In this document: piece after piece, positions 8,712-16,216 of the stretch
How positions within the stretch are numbered: position 1 is the stretch's first letter
How the letters are laid out: each line of letters begins with the position of its first letter
Assembly (NCBI GenBank): GCA_947165675.1
Contig: CAMVBJ010000007.1
Coordinates: 1 to 64,000, forward strand
Source of the DNA: an uncultured Prevotellaceae bacterium
GTDB lineage: Bacteria > Bacteroidota > Bacteroidia > Bacteroidales > Muribaculaceae
Length of the DNA: 64,000 nt
Direction of reading: 5' to 3'
Notes under the pieces: model-generated
Database searches by the model: none
What the model saw: only the letters and a program-made list of their open reading frames with translations
Told to the model about the DNA's origin: nothing
Translations under genes and position numbers: made by a program

Positions 8712-9653
8712 ATGCCAATAGATTCAGAACATAGTGCTTTAGGCAGATGGATTTTGAAGAAACTCTTCAAAATCGATATTGATGACTTAGCAAGTGAGCA
8801 ACGCGCCTCACTTGCCTTGCTCGATGCTGCCAATAAGCATAAAAACCAATTTGATGCCGTAGTAGCGGCTAAAGAGGCTCAAATTTCCGACCTGCTACAG
8901 CAAATTGAAGCATCAAAAGCTGATCTATCTAATGCTGCAAGGGAAATAGACCAGTTGAAACAAGATCATGAGGCCAAGCAACATGCCCTTGATTCTTTAG
9001 AGAGTGAAAAAGCCAACTTACAATCCAAAAGCGACCATCTTGAAGCCCTAATTAAAGAACTCGAAATAACGATCAAGCAGAGAGAAGCCGAATTGGCTGA
9101 GGCAAAATCCAAGCTTGAAAGCCAACAGACCGATACCGCAAAAAAGGAAAAGCAGATAGCAGGACTCAAAGGTGACATCGAGGGGTTTATGAAACTTAAG
9201 AAACAGCTCACGTCAGAAAATGCTAAACTTGAAGGCAAATCAGGCCGTCTGAGCAAGGTTACGAAAGACCTCATGAAAATGCTCGAGGACAGCAAGCTAG
9301 AAGTCGATGGTCTCAAGTTTGAGAGAAGAGCACTCAAAGAAGAATTGGAGAAATACAAAAGTCGTATCGACCAACTCCAACAGGAACTAAAAGACCAATC
9401 AAACAAATCAGAACATGATGCCCAAATCGCAAAACTTAAAGAGTTAGTCAAGACGCTCCGGCTGTCCGTTGAATCAAGAGACAAAAAAATAGAGGGGCTT
9501 GAAGCAAAGCATGAAATCCTCAGTAGCAGACTCAAAGATGTCATCCAGCAGCACGATGAATGTCAGCACCTGTTGAGTGAAGCCAATAAAGAGAAAAAAG
9601 AACTTGAAAACCGCTTGGCGGAACTTCAGAAATGTACGAAATATGAAAAATGA
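8712..9653 (+). CDS. Coiled-coil protein of unknown function
   Basis: This 313-residue protein is almost entirely heptad-like coiled coil from about residue 25 to the end, rich in K, E, Q and L. A short N-terminal head contains LGRWILKKLFKIDIDDL. There is no signal peptide, Walker motif or membrane span, so it is probably cytoplasmic and elongated. It starts 6 bp after the HD hydrolase and overlaps the next small ORF by 11 bp, so it belongs to the DUF262-HD operon. It could be a scaffold or sensor for the nuclease. No family was recognised. Confidence 0.7.
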   Translation: MPIDSEHSALGRWILKKLFKIDIDDLASEQRASLALLDAANKHKNQFDAVVAAKEAQISDLLQQIEASKADLSNAAREIDQLKQDHEAKQHALDSLESEKANLQSKSDHLEALIKELEITIKQREAELAEAKSKLESQQTDTAKKEKQIAGLKGDIEGFMKLKKQLTSENAKLEGKSGRLSKVTKDLMKMLEDSKLEVDGLKFERRALKEELEKYKSRIDQLQQELKDQSNKSEHDAQIAKLKELVKTLRLSVESRDKKIEGLEAKHEILSSRLKDVIQQHDECQHLLSEANKEKKELENRLAELQKCTKYEK

Positions 9654-9837
9654 TCAGGAATACGAAATCAGATGCGTAGAAGCAGATGGTCACGACTACT
9701 GTTGTGCGACATTCAAATCACGTGAGGTTGCGGAGTATAATCTCTTACATCATTATAAAGATGTTCCTTTATACGAGCATTATTACATCTGTCCCGCTGG
9801 AGTTGCAGAGGATATTCCGAGTGTGTTTGATCAATAG
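9643..9837 (+). CDS. Small hypothetical protein at the end of the DUF262 operon
   Basis: This 64-residue ORF starts at the ATG at 9643, inside the last codons of the coiled-coil gene (11-bp overlap), and reads MKNDQEYEIRCVEADGHDYC. It contains two adjacent cysteines and several aromatic residues and has no membrane segment. The overlap and the hairpin terminator directly after its stop suggest that it is a real last gene of the operon. A longer reading from 9577 would run inside the upstream gene and is less likely. Function unknown. Confidence 0.5.
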   Translation: MKNDQEYEIRCVEADGHDYCCATFKSREVAEYNLLHHYKDVPLYEHYYICPAGVAEDIPSVFDQ

Positions 9838-9840
9838 GAT

Positions 9841-9876
9841 ACCTCATTCCCGTAGCAACGGAATGATTTTTTAATT
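9841..9876 (+). terminator. Rho-independent terminator after the DUF262 operon
   Basis: A stem of CATTCC(C)GT and ACGGAATG around an AGCA loop is followed by ATTTTTTAATTTT. It lies immediately after the stop of the small ORF. Confidence 0.7.
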
Positions 9877-10337
9877 TTGTCATGGCCTAGGAGCAATAGC
9901 GTTCCGAGGCTTTTTTCAGCGGCAAGGAGAGAAACGCCCGGGTGGCGATCTCTCCTAGCTTCATATTTGACACGTTGGCTCCGCTGCTTGACGGGAGAGG
10001 CATGATACCGTGAAGCCGTATTGAATGCACTTTGTCATCGTCAATATGAGCGGTATAATCTGACAATAGGTATCGCCATCTGCGATGACCGCATTGAGAT
10101 CGAGAATCCTGGTATCTTGTCCCCACAGATCATGCCTGGGAACATCCACAAGCCTCTCATATCATATCCATACAATCCGCTTATTGCCAATGTTCTGTAT
10201 AGCACAACTTATATAGAGAACCGGGGCTTGGGCGTGAAACGCATCATGGGGGTTTGTTAGAAACGAGGTGTTACGGCACCAACATGGTCTATCCACAGTG
10301 TTTTGTTGTAGTCACTTTTATAAGACCTACAAAGAGT

Positions 10338-10421
10338 GATACTCAAGGTGATACTCAAGGTGATACTCAGGGTGACACCAAAGGTGGCACTCAAGGTGGC
10401 ACCAAAGATGTCACCAAACAG
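10338..10421 (+). repeat. Seven 12-bp tandem repeats coding a GDTQ-type linker
   Basis: Seven units of the GATACTCAAGGT type encode (G/D)TQG or GTKG repeats in the decayed regulator. Such linkers are usual in this protein family in Bacteroidales, so they help identify the pseudogene. Confidence 0.75.
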
Positions 10422-10511
10422 CTGTCTGAAAGACAGAAGTTTATTCTGCAACTGACAGAAGAAGATGCTTTTGTGACAACAAACGAAATGTCACTAAAGA
10501 CTGGTGTTACG

Positions 10512-10715
10512 CACTGCTGTCCACTAAAAATTCGAATTAGATATATTGTCAATAATTGGATTCTATAAAAGGCTCAAAATCAATCCTATTTTTAATCAAG
10601 TCACTCAGTATCAATTGATTTGTGATTTCAAATCCGTTCGGTCTAAAACTAAATGTAAATCGTTGATTTCTAGAAAATTAAAACAAAATCTGTCATTTTT
10701 TAGTGGACGCTAATG
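10512..10715. mobile_element. MITE-like insertion, ~204 bp, with 9-bp target duplication
   Basis: GGTGTTACG occurs at 10503-10511 and again at 10716-10724, directly flanking the insert. The insert ends are imperfect inverted repeats of about 20 bp sharing CA-T----GTCCACTAAAAA (left from 10512, right ending at 10715). The inside is AT-rich and non-coding. Removing the insert with one GGTGTTACG copy rejoins the reading frame ...KTGVTTRTIKRD... of the host pseudogene, which shows a clean transposition event. No transposase is encoded, so it must have been moved in trans by an insertion sequence with similar ends. Confidence 0.8.
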
Positions 10716-11001
10716 GGTGTTACGACAAGAACCATCAAGCGAGACTTAGAGTATCTTCAAGAACAAAGAATTATAATCCGTGAAGGTGGCAGAGAAGAAG
10801 GTCGTTGGATAATAGTGGATAAACAAATCGATAAAAACAGAAATGCCAATAGTTGTTTTCGCCTAATGAGAAAGGAGTTTACTGGTATTAATGATATTAC
10901 TAGATTATGGTGAAGAATGTTTTGCGAACAAATAATGCACTTGCTAAATGCTTGTACTTATAAGTGCTTGATTTTCTGAGCAAACCAGATAAGGCTTAAA
11001 T

Positions 11002-11024
11002 CTGCGACCACCAGATTATGAGTC
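11002..11024 (-). other. tRNA-like 3'-half remnant (candidate attachment site)
   Basis: On the minus strand, GACTCATAATCTGGTGGTC followed by GCAG looks like an anticodon loop with CAT, the variable loop and the start of a T arm. The following bases (TTTAAGCC) resemble a degenerate T loop. There is no matching 5' half or acceptor stem, so it is not a functional tRNA. It lies just after the end of the integrase gene, as expected of an att site derived from a tRNA gene. Confidence 0.35.
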
Positions 11025-11069
11025 CTATAGACTTCAACACAACGTCAACTATATCATATTGCCACTCTT

Positions 11070-12560
11070 TTAGTCTGATCTCTTTTCCTTAAGCATTTCC
11101 AAAAGCCTTTCTATCTCGTCACCATTCAGCCCGTCAAGGATCGCTTGCACCTTGTCGACTGTTTCTCGCTCGATAATGGCCAAATTGTCATCCACCTCAT
11201 ACACGGGTTCGCCAAAGGCGAAACACATAAGCCGAAAGCGTTCTTTTAAGTCTATATGCGCATACCTCTCCACTGCATCGCTGCCGCGCTTGTGAAGTCC
11301 AGCAGCATACAAATCCACCTGGCATGAGGCCATCAGATTGACAAAAGTCTTTCTTGCCAGTTTGGTGGATGCCAGTTCATAGATGGGCACATATTTGGTC
11401 ATCCCAGTCTCAATGTCTCGAACAGGACTTTTTCGATTGACATCGCAATGTTCTAGCAACTTCTTAATTTTATGGTTGTAGCCGTCTTTACCCCAGAGGT
11501 TTCTCAAGAGGGGGAACTTGAAATCATATTTTTTCAGAATCTCCAAAGCAGTCCGCATCAATGGCGTAGCCAATTCATCTTCCTGCTGGAGTGCTGTCTT
11601 TTGTGGCATATAGTGGATGTAAGGCACACCATCTGCCACGGCCACATTATCCCACGTCATCATCTTCAGGTCATTCACCCTGCAACCAATGTAACAATGC
11701 AGGACGAAGATGTCGCGTACCTCTGACATCAACTGAGGAACATCCGCCCCGATGATCTTCTTCAGCTCCTCTTTGGTAAGTGACACTGGTGTATCATACT
11801 TTTCACGCATCATTGCCTTACGACGGCTACCATCCATCATATTGAAGGGCGTTTTCGCCACTTCGCCAATAAACTCCTGGGCCCTGAAGAAGCTCCTCAA
11901 TAGCTTCATTTTGGCTGCAATGGTGTTGCCGCTTCTGGGTTCACTGGGTATGCGTCTATCATCCAAACTCTTATAGAGTTTTGGATATTTTTCGACAAAT
12001 AGCCATTCATCCCGGAGCCATGTGGAGAATTTTTGCAATATCGAGGCGTCGAATTCCTTGACAGTGATGTCATTCATTCGTCTCATCTTGAGGAAGCGGC
12101 AAAGTTCCCTCTGCAAAACTTCATAATGTTTTTTCCTCCCCATTCCAAAGACTCCGCTCTCATATTGTCCGTTAATCCATTCTGAGAAAACGTCTGACAT
12201 CCTTCTTGCCAGAATTGGTTGAGATTTCTTGGTAGAATTGCCTTTTGCGATCAAAATACGCTCTACCTCCCTCGTCAACACCTCCGATGTGAGCATAAGG
12301 CCATTCTCCCTCATACTATGGTAAGCCTCGCGCATCGCGTCTTTCCGTTCCGTTATCGCTGTCAACAGTTCCTGGTCGTACACTGAGACACGAGGTTTCA
12401 ACGTTCCATCCTCGGTAAATTGCTTGCGGAGTAATGCTATGTCGGCTACAATACTGGTGCGATGGGTGATGTCTACATCGCGCCCATCACGTAACCGGAA
12501 ACGTATCTTTATGTTCCCGCTCTTTTTCTTCGATTTGAGCAAAATCGTTATTCTTTCCAT
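11070..12560 (-). CDS. Tyrosine-type site-specific recombinase (integrase)
   Basis: This 496-residue protein has an N-terminal arm-binding region and a SAM-like core-binding domain (about 130-250). The C-terminal catalytic domain begins near residue 265. Visible active-site elements are CYIGCRVNDL (first Arg), PQKTA (Lys), KLARKTF (second Arg), GLHKRGS (His) and RYAHID (Tyr nucleophile near 450). In the H-x-x-R box the first His appears replaced by Lys, which is seen in some Bacteroidetes recombinases. Unlike most mobile elements, no excisionase is visible beside it. It sits at the edge of the accessory island next to a truncated porin and is probably the enzyme that inserted the island or a former part of it. 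Confidence 0.85.
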   Translation of the reverse strand: MERITILLKSKKKSGNIKIRFRLRDGRDVDITHRTSIVADIALLRKQFTEDGTLKPRVSVYDQELLTAITERKDAMREAYHSMRENGLMLTSEVLTREVERILIAKGNSTKKSQPILARRMSDVFSEWINGQYESGVFGMGRKKHYEVLQRELCRFLKMRRMNDITVKEFDASILQKFSTWLRDEWLFVEKYPKLYKSLDDRRIPSEPRSGNTIAAKMKLLRSFFRAQEFIGEVAKTPFNMMDGSRRKAMMREKYDTPVSLTKEELKKIIGADVPQLMSEVRDIFVLHCYIGCRVNDLKMMTWDNVAVADGVPYIHYMPQKTALQQEDELATPLMRTALEILKKYDFKFPLLRNLWGKDGYNHKIKKLLEHCDVNRKSPVRDIETGMTKYVPIYELASTKLARKTFVNLMASCQVDLYAAGLHKRGSDAVERYAHIDLKERFRLMCFAFGEPVYEVDDNLAIIERETVDKVQAILDGLNGDEIERLLEMLKEKRSD

Positions 12561-12586
12561 GCCATCATCTTGTTAAATGCGTGGGG

Positions 12587-12594
12587 CAAAATTA
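12587..12594 (-). promoter_or_regulatory. -7 promoter box of the integrase
   Basis: The minus strand reads TAATTTTG, an exact TAnnTTTG match, 27 nt upstream of the integrase ATG at 12560. Confidence 0.5.
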
Positions 12595-12717
12595 CTAAAA
12601 ATTGCCCCACCAAAATGCATTTGAATGGAATTTTATAATACTATTTAGAATTATTAACTTTCATAATGTGTTGATAATCATTGTGTTTTGAGTATTTTTA
12701 AATTTCATAGAATTCTA

Positions 12718-12743
12718 TATTTTGAATCCTGTAGGGATCACTG
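12718..12743 (+). other. Possible tRNA 3'-end fragment (att site candidate)
   Basis: TTTTGAATCCTGTAGGGATCA has the layout of a tRNA 3' end: a T loop (TTTGAAT), 5 nt of T stem, 7 nt of acceptor stem and a discriminator base. A strong plus-strand terminator follows at once, as after a tRNA gene. No 5' portion is present. It may be the duplicated 3' end left by integration, but the match is by pattern only. Confidence 0.3.
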
Positions 12744-12750
12744 AAAGAGA

Positions 12751-12790
12751 GATGCAATCACTGAGTAATCAGTTGATTGCATCTTTTTTT
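12751..12790 (+). terminator. Strong intrinsic terminator
   Basis: GATGCAATCA (12751-12760) pairs with TGATTGCATC (12774-12783) around an inner CTGA/TCAG stem. TTTTTTT follows. No complete gene lies upstream on the plus strand, so it may be the original terminator of a tRNA gene disrupted by integration. Confidence 0.75.
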
Positions 12791-12839
12791 GTCGATGTTC
12801 GGCGGAGGTGCTGGCGTGGGAGGTCAAGCATAGCTGGGC

Positions 12840-13637
12840 TCAGTCGCAAAAAGGGCGCAGGCCCTTGATGCTGTAGTTGTCGATGCGCACCGCGCCAGCG
12901 TATGTTGTAGCCATCTTGAACTCGTAGGGGCTTCCGGCACCGTCATGTATCCAGCCCTTGTTGCCAAAACGGTCTGCATCAAGTCCGGCGATGAACATGG
13001 CCTCGTAGCGCCAGTCGGCTACATGGCCCCACAGGCTAACGCCCGTCTCGTGCCACGTGCACGGCATGATGGTGTTCTCGCCCTCGGGACGATAGACAGT
13101 AAAGAACTCGGTGGGCATGTGAGAATTATTGGTGCCGCCCACTGGGACTACCATGTGACCCAGGCGCAGGTTGAGACCCCGCGAGAAAGACTTCTGCAAC
13201 CAGAATTGTTCCAGGGCGACCTCGCCGCCGCGCTCGACCTCCGATTCATATTCGCCGGTCTCTTCTTCCTCGATCTCGACAGCGCTCTCGGTGCCGCCGT
13301 GCTCAAATTCGATCTCGGTTCCCATCGACCATCCCTTGCCAAAGTCGTAGCCCAGATAGACGACCACATGGGGCAGGTCGAACTGGCCGAAGCTCTTGTC
13401 ATTCTTGTAGAGGTCGGCGCTGGTGTAGCGCTTGTAGTTGTTGCTATAGAACATGCGGCTGGCAACTGCCTCGCCATAGCCGCCGATGGTCAGGCGGTGC
13501 TTGGCCGTTTCGGCCTGTTCGGTTGTGGGCTGTTGCTCGCCGTCGGCCTGCTTCTTCTCCAGCAGGTTGTCGGCATTGATGGTTGTGGTGCCCATCACAA
13601 GGCACGTCAGTGATGAAATCAGTATATTTCTATTCAT
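12840..13637 (-). pseudogene. Outer-membrane porin, 3'-truncated at the island edge
   Basis: The 265 residues from the ATG at 13637 comprise a signal peptide (MNRNILISSLTCLVMGTTTI), a short Gln/Thr-rich spacer and phosphate-selective-porin-like beta-barrel sequence (LTIGGYGEAVASRMFYSN, HVVVYLGYDFGKGW, LRLGHMVVPVGGTNNSHMP). Related porins are usually about 400 residues. This frame ends abruptly after RIDNYSIKGL with RPFCD and a stop, just beside the island with the integrase. The last four or five codons look non-native. The longer frame start at 13694 overlaps the promoter box and is rejected. The truncated barrel is unlikely to work. Confidence 0.6.
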
Positions 13638-13683
13638 AGATATAATGTATGTATATTTCATAGATATAATGTATGTATATTTT
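13636..13683. repeat. Two tandem 24-bp repeats in the porin leader
   Basis: The 24-bp unit TCATAGATATAATGTATGTATATT occurs twice in succession, covering the porin start codon and the whole of its leader. Each copy carries an ATG on the minus strand, so slippage could add or remove in-frame start codons. Confidence 0.75.
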
Positions 13684-13691
13684 GACGTGTG

Positions 13692-13699
13692 CAAAAGTA
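13692..13699 (-). promoter_or_regulatory. -7 promoter box of the porin
   Basis: The minus strand reads TACTTTTG, an exact TAnnTTTG match. It lies 55 nt from the start at 13637 and covers the alternative start at 13694. Confidence 0.5.
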
Positions 13700-13737
13700 A
13701 GCCTTGTACACATACTGGAAAATACCCTAATAATATG

Positions 13738-13790
13738 AAAAAAAGCCTCCCTGCTTCACCATATTTAGTGAGCAGGGAGGCTTTTCACAA
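13738..13790. terminator. Bidirectional terminator between the SPFH-like gene and the porin
   Basis: AAAAGCCTCCCTGCT(T)CAC pairs with GTGAGCAGGGAGGCTTTT. There are A and T runs on both sides, so it can end transcripts from either strand. It separates the minus-strand SPFH-like gene from the porin transcript. Confidence 0.8.
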
Positions 13791-13808
13791 GAGTAATTAT
13801 GAGATTCT

Positions 13809-14219
13809 TTACTTATTGCCGGCTGTTCGTCCAGCCTCCAGGATGGGCAGGTTGCCCTCGGTGGGGATGTAGATGACGGTCTTGTCGCCCAGGTCGGCTT
13901 GCTGGCGCACCCACAGGTACTGGATGTAGGTGGGGGTGATGCTGCCGTTCTCGATCTCGATGGCCTTGGCGGCGCCCTTGGCTCGCTCGATCTCGGCTTG
14001 GGCGTTCAGTTTCTCGGCTTCAAGGTTGGCCTTGGCCTCCTCAATCTTGATTTTACGGTTCTGTTCTGCCTTGGCAAACTCAGCCTTACCGTCCATCTCT
14101 TGCTGCCATACCTTGTATCTTGGGTATCCAAACATGATGGCGGCGATGACGATGAGGACGATTAAGCCGATGATGGATATGCCAACGGCGGTTTGCAGAG
14201 TAGTTGGTTGCTTGTTCAT
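13809..14219 (-). CDS. Short SPFH/prohibitin-like membrane protein
   Basis: This 136-residue protein has one membrane segment at about residues 12-32 (VGISIIGLIVLIVIAAIMFG). An Ala/Lys/Glu-rich helix with heptads (residues 40-90) follows. The tail, ITPTYIQYLWVRQQADLGDK, resembles the end of stomatin/prohibitin-type proteins. It lacks the SPFH domain itself. Such short proteins are common in Bacteroidales and are often annotated as membrane protease subunits. It lies 35 bp after asd on the same strand. The function is unknown; a membrane scaffold role is inference. Confidence 0.65.
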   Translation of the reverse strand: MNKQPTTLQTAVGISIIGLIVLIVIAAIMFGYPRYKVWQQEMDGKAEFAKAEQNRKIKIEEAKANLEAEKLNAQAEIERAKGAAKAIEIENGSITPTYIQYLWVRQQADLGDKTVIYIPTEGNLPILEAGRTAGNK

Positions 14220-14254
14220 AAATAGCTGGAATTAATAGTGTTGACGGTCGGGGT

Positions 14255-15265
14255 TTACTTCTTGCGGTGGGCGATGAGGTACTGGCCGATCTGCACGGCG
14301 TTGAGGGCGGCGCCTTTCTTGATCTGGTCACCGCACAGCCAGAAGGTCAGGCCGTTGTCGCTGCTGGTATCGACTCGGATGCGTCCCACATAGACGGGAT
14401 CCTTTCCCGAGCAGTCGATGGGCATGGGGTAGCGGTTGCTGCGCGGGTCATCGACGACGACAACGCCAGGAGCGAGTTGGAGGGCAGCGCGGGCCTCTTC
14501 GGGAGTGATGGGCTTCTCACACTCGATCCACACGGCCTCGCTGTGGGCGCGCATGACGGGCACGCGCACGCAAGTTGCGCTCACACGAATGTCGCTGTGC
14601 ATGATCTTGCAGGTTTCCTTGACCATTTTCATCTCCTCACGGGTGTAGTCATTGTCCTGGAAGATGTCGATGTGGGGAATCACGTTGTAGGCCAACTCGT
14701 GCTGGAAATGGCGCACGGTCAATTCCTCCTTGCCGACGGCGATTTCGCTCGTCTGCAGCGCGAGTTCATACATAGCCTCCATGCCTGCGCCGCTGGCGGC
14801 CTGATAGGTTGCCACCTGCACATTCTTGATGTGAGACAGGTCGTCAAGGGGCTTGAGTGCAACGACCATGATGATGGTCGAGCAGTTGGGATTGGCAATG
14901 ATGTTGCGCGGGGTGTTCAGGGCATCCTCGCCATTGACCTCGGGGACTACCAGAGGCACATCGTCGTCCATGCGGAAGGCGCTGCTGTTGTCAATCATGA
15001 TACAGCCGTGCTTGGTGATCGTGGGCGCAAACTCGCGGGCCGGTCCAGCTCCCATGGCTACAAAGGCGATATCGATGTCCTTGAAGTCATCGTTGTGCTG
15101 CAAGAGCTTGACCACGTGGTCCTTGCCACGGAAGGTGAAAATGCGTCCAGCACTGCGTTCCGAGCCGAATAGCACAAGTTCAGTAACAGGGAAATTTTGT
15201 TCATCGAGGACACGCATAAATTCCTGTCCCACAGCGCCACTGGCGCCAACAATCGCAACCTTCAT
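14255..15265 (-). CDS. asd: Aspartate-semialdehyde dehydrogenase
   Basis: This 336-residue enzyme reduces aspartyl phosphate to aspartate semialdehyde for lysine, threonine, methionine and peptidoglycan synthesis. It starts with the NADP-binding motif GASGAVGQ (residues 7-14). The catalytic cysteine is in NPNCSTI near residue 128, and the active-site histidine is in [12 protein letters not shown] near residue 244. The length is normal. It lies 76 bp from argB on the same strand, so the two amino-acid genes may be co-transcribed. Confidence 0.95.
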   Translation of the reverse strand: MKVAIVGASGAVGQEFMRVLDEQNFPVTELVLFGSERSAGRIFTFRGKDHVVKLLQHNDDFKDIDIAFVAMGAGPAREFAPTITKHGCIMIDNSSAFRMDDDVPLVVPEVNGEDALNTPRNIIANPNCSTIIMVVALKPLDDLSHIKNVQVATYQAASGAGMEAMYELALQTSEIAVGKEELTVRHFQHELAYNVIPHIDIFQDNDYTREEMKMVKETCKIMHSDIRVSATCVRVPVMRAHSEAVWIECEKPITPEEARAALQLAPGVVVVDDPRSNRYPMPIDCSGKDPVYVGRIRVDTSSDNGLTFWLCGDQIKKGAALNAVQIGQYLIAHRKK

Positions 15266-15341
15266 TTCAGTTATTAATTATTAATCGTTAGTTGTTAGTT
15301 ATCTTGTTTCTTGTGTTAAACGGTGCAAATCCCGTGCCAAC

Positions 15342-16121
15342 TCAAGAGCCTTGCCCCTTGATGTGGGTTCCCTTGTCGGTCTTGCCCAATTGCGCAGGGC
15401 TGGTGATGATGACTTCTTTCACGCCATGGTCGATTGCTGTGAAAGCATTGTCAAGCTTGTTGACAAACCAGTCATTGATGATGTCCATGTCGCGTAATGT
15501 CTTGTACTGCGTTCGGCGCAGGTTGGCGACCACGCTGTCGGGATCATTAGGGTTGAGTAGCACGCCCTTTTTCTCAAAGCAGTAGATGAGAGTGATGTCG
15601 AATCTGAGTGCCAGTGCACGTGCAATCTCGGCGGCCAGGGCATCGGTCTCATTAAACAGGAGGTTGCCTCGTCCATCATGGGTGATGGGTGCGAGTACTG
15701 GCACGATTCCGCCATCGAGCAGTTGGGCTAAGGTTGCAGTGTTGACGTGTCGCACTTGTCCCGTTTCTCCCAGCTTGCTGTTAGGCAGCTTGGCGCTGGT
15801 GACCAAATTCATGTCGGCCCCGGTGACGCCCAGTGCATTCACCTTGTTGCCTTGCAATAGAGAAACAAACAAGCGGCTCACTAATCCACCATAAACCATG
15901 GTGAGCAACTTGAGGGTACCTGCATCGACAACTGGACGGTCATCGATGAGCTTGGTCTTGATGCCCAATTTGTTGCCAATTTCTTGAGCCATCATATTGC
16001 CGCTGAAGATGAGCATCTTCTTGCCCCTGATGCCGGCAAACGCCTTGACAAAGGTGCGCAATTCATCGGCTTTCTCGACAATCTTGCCACTCACCTTGAC
16101 AATAGTAAATTTCTCGTTCAT
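15342..16121 (-). CDS. argB: Acetylglutamate kinase family protein (ArgB)
   Basis: This 259-residue amino-acid kinase begins with the phosphate-binding VKVSGK motif and has ALGVTGADMNLVTSAKL in the middle. It phosphorylates N-acylglutamate in arginine synthesis. Bacteroidetes commonly use N-succinyl rather than N-acetyl intermediates, so the substrate may be succinylglutamate (family knowledge, not seen here). The size agrees with ArgB of this phylum. Upstream lies prfB and downstream asd, all on the minus strand. Confidence 0.85.
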   Translation of the reverse strand: MNEKFTIVKVSGKIVEKADELRTFVKAFAGIRGKKMLIFSGNMMAQEIGNKLGIKTKLIDDRPVVDAGTLKLLTMVYGGLVSRLFVSLLQGNKVNALGVTGADMNLVTSAKLPNSKLGETGQVRHVNTATLAQLLDGGIVPVLAPITHDGRGNLLFNETDALAAEIARALALRFDITLIYCFEKKGVLLNPNDPDSVVANLRRTQYKTLRDMDIINDWFVNKLDNAFTAIDHGVKEVIITSPAQLGKTDKGTHIKGQGS

Positions 16122-16216
16122 CTATCTTGTTGCTGGATAATTAATGTTTTTTATAACTCGTCGGTTCACCTCTTCATGCCAAAGCCCCCGTAAAACCTGA
16201 AATATTAAGCCTGAAA

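Larger units (their letters stand above)
10011..10913 (+). pseudogene. Decayed AlbA_2/HATPase_c_4 ATP-binding regulator, interrupted by a MITE
   Basis: The remnants match the C-terminal half of the RecG-like ATP-binding regulator family. EAVLNALCHRQYER and AICDDRIEIENPGIL are followed by YIENRGLGVKRIM, then a TAG stop at 10258-10260. A frameshift near 10305 leads into FVVVTFIRP, and the Gln/Thr/Gly repeat linker comes before LSERQKFILQL. The winged-helix end TTRTIKRDLEYLQEQRIIIR continues only after a ~204-bp insertion. The N-terminal half is missing, and the 170 bp before 10011 give no convincing coding. This is a dead gene with at least four lesions: a 5' deletion, a nonsense codon, a frameshift and an insertion. 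Confidence 0.75.

Noticed and set aside
10338-10421. CRISPR array or satellite repeats
   Set aside because: The 12-bp units are contiguous and in-frame, coding a Gly/Thr/Gln linker; there are no spacers.
13637-13694. Upstream start for the porin at 13694
   Set aside because: It overlaps the -7 promoter box and would add repeat-coded residues before the signal peptide.
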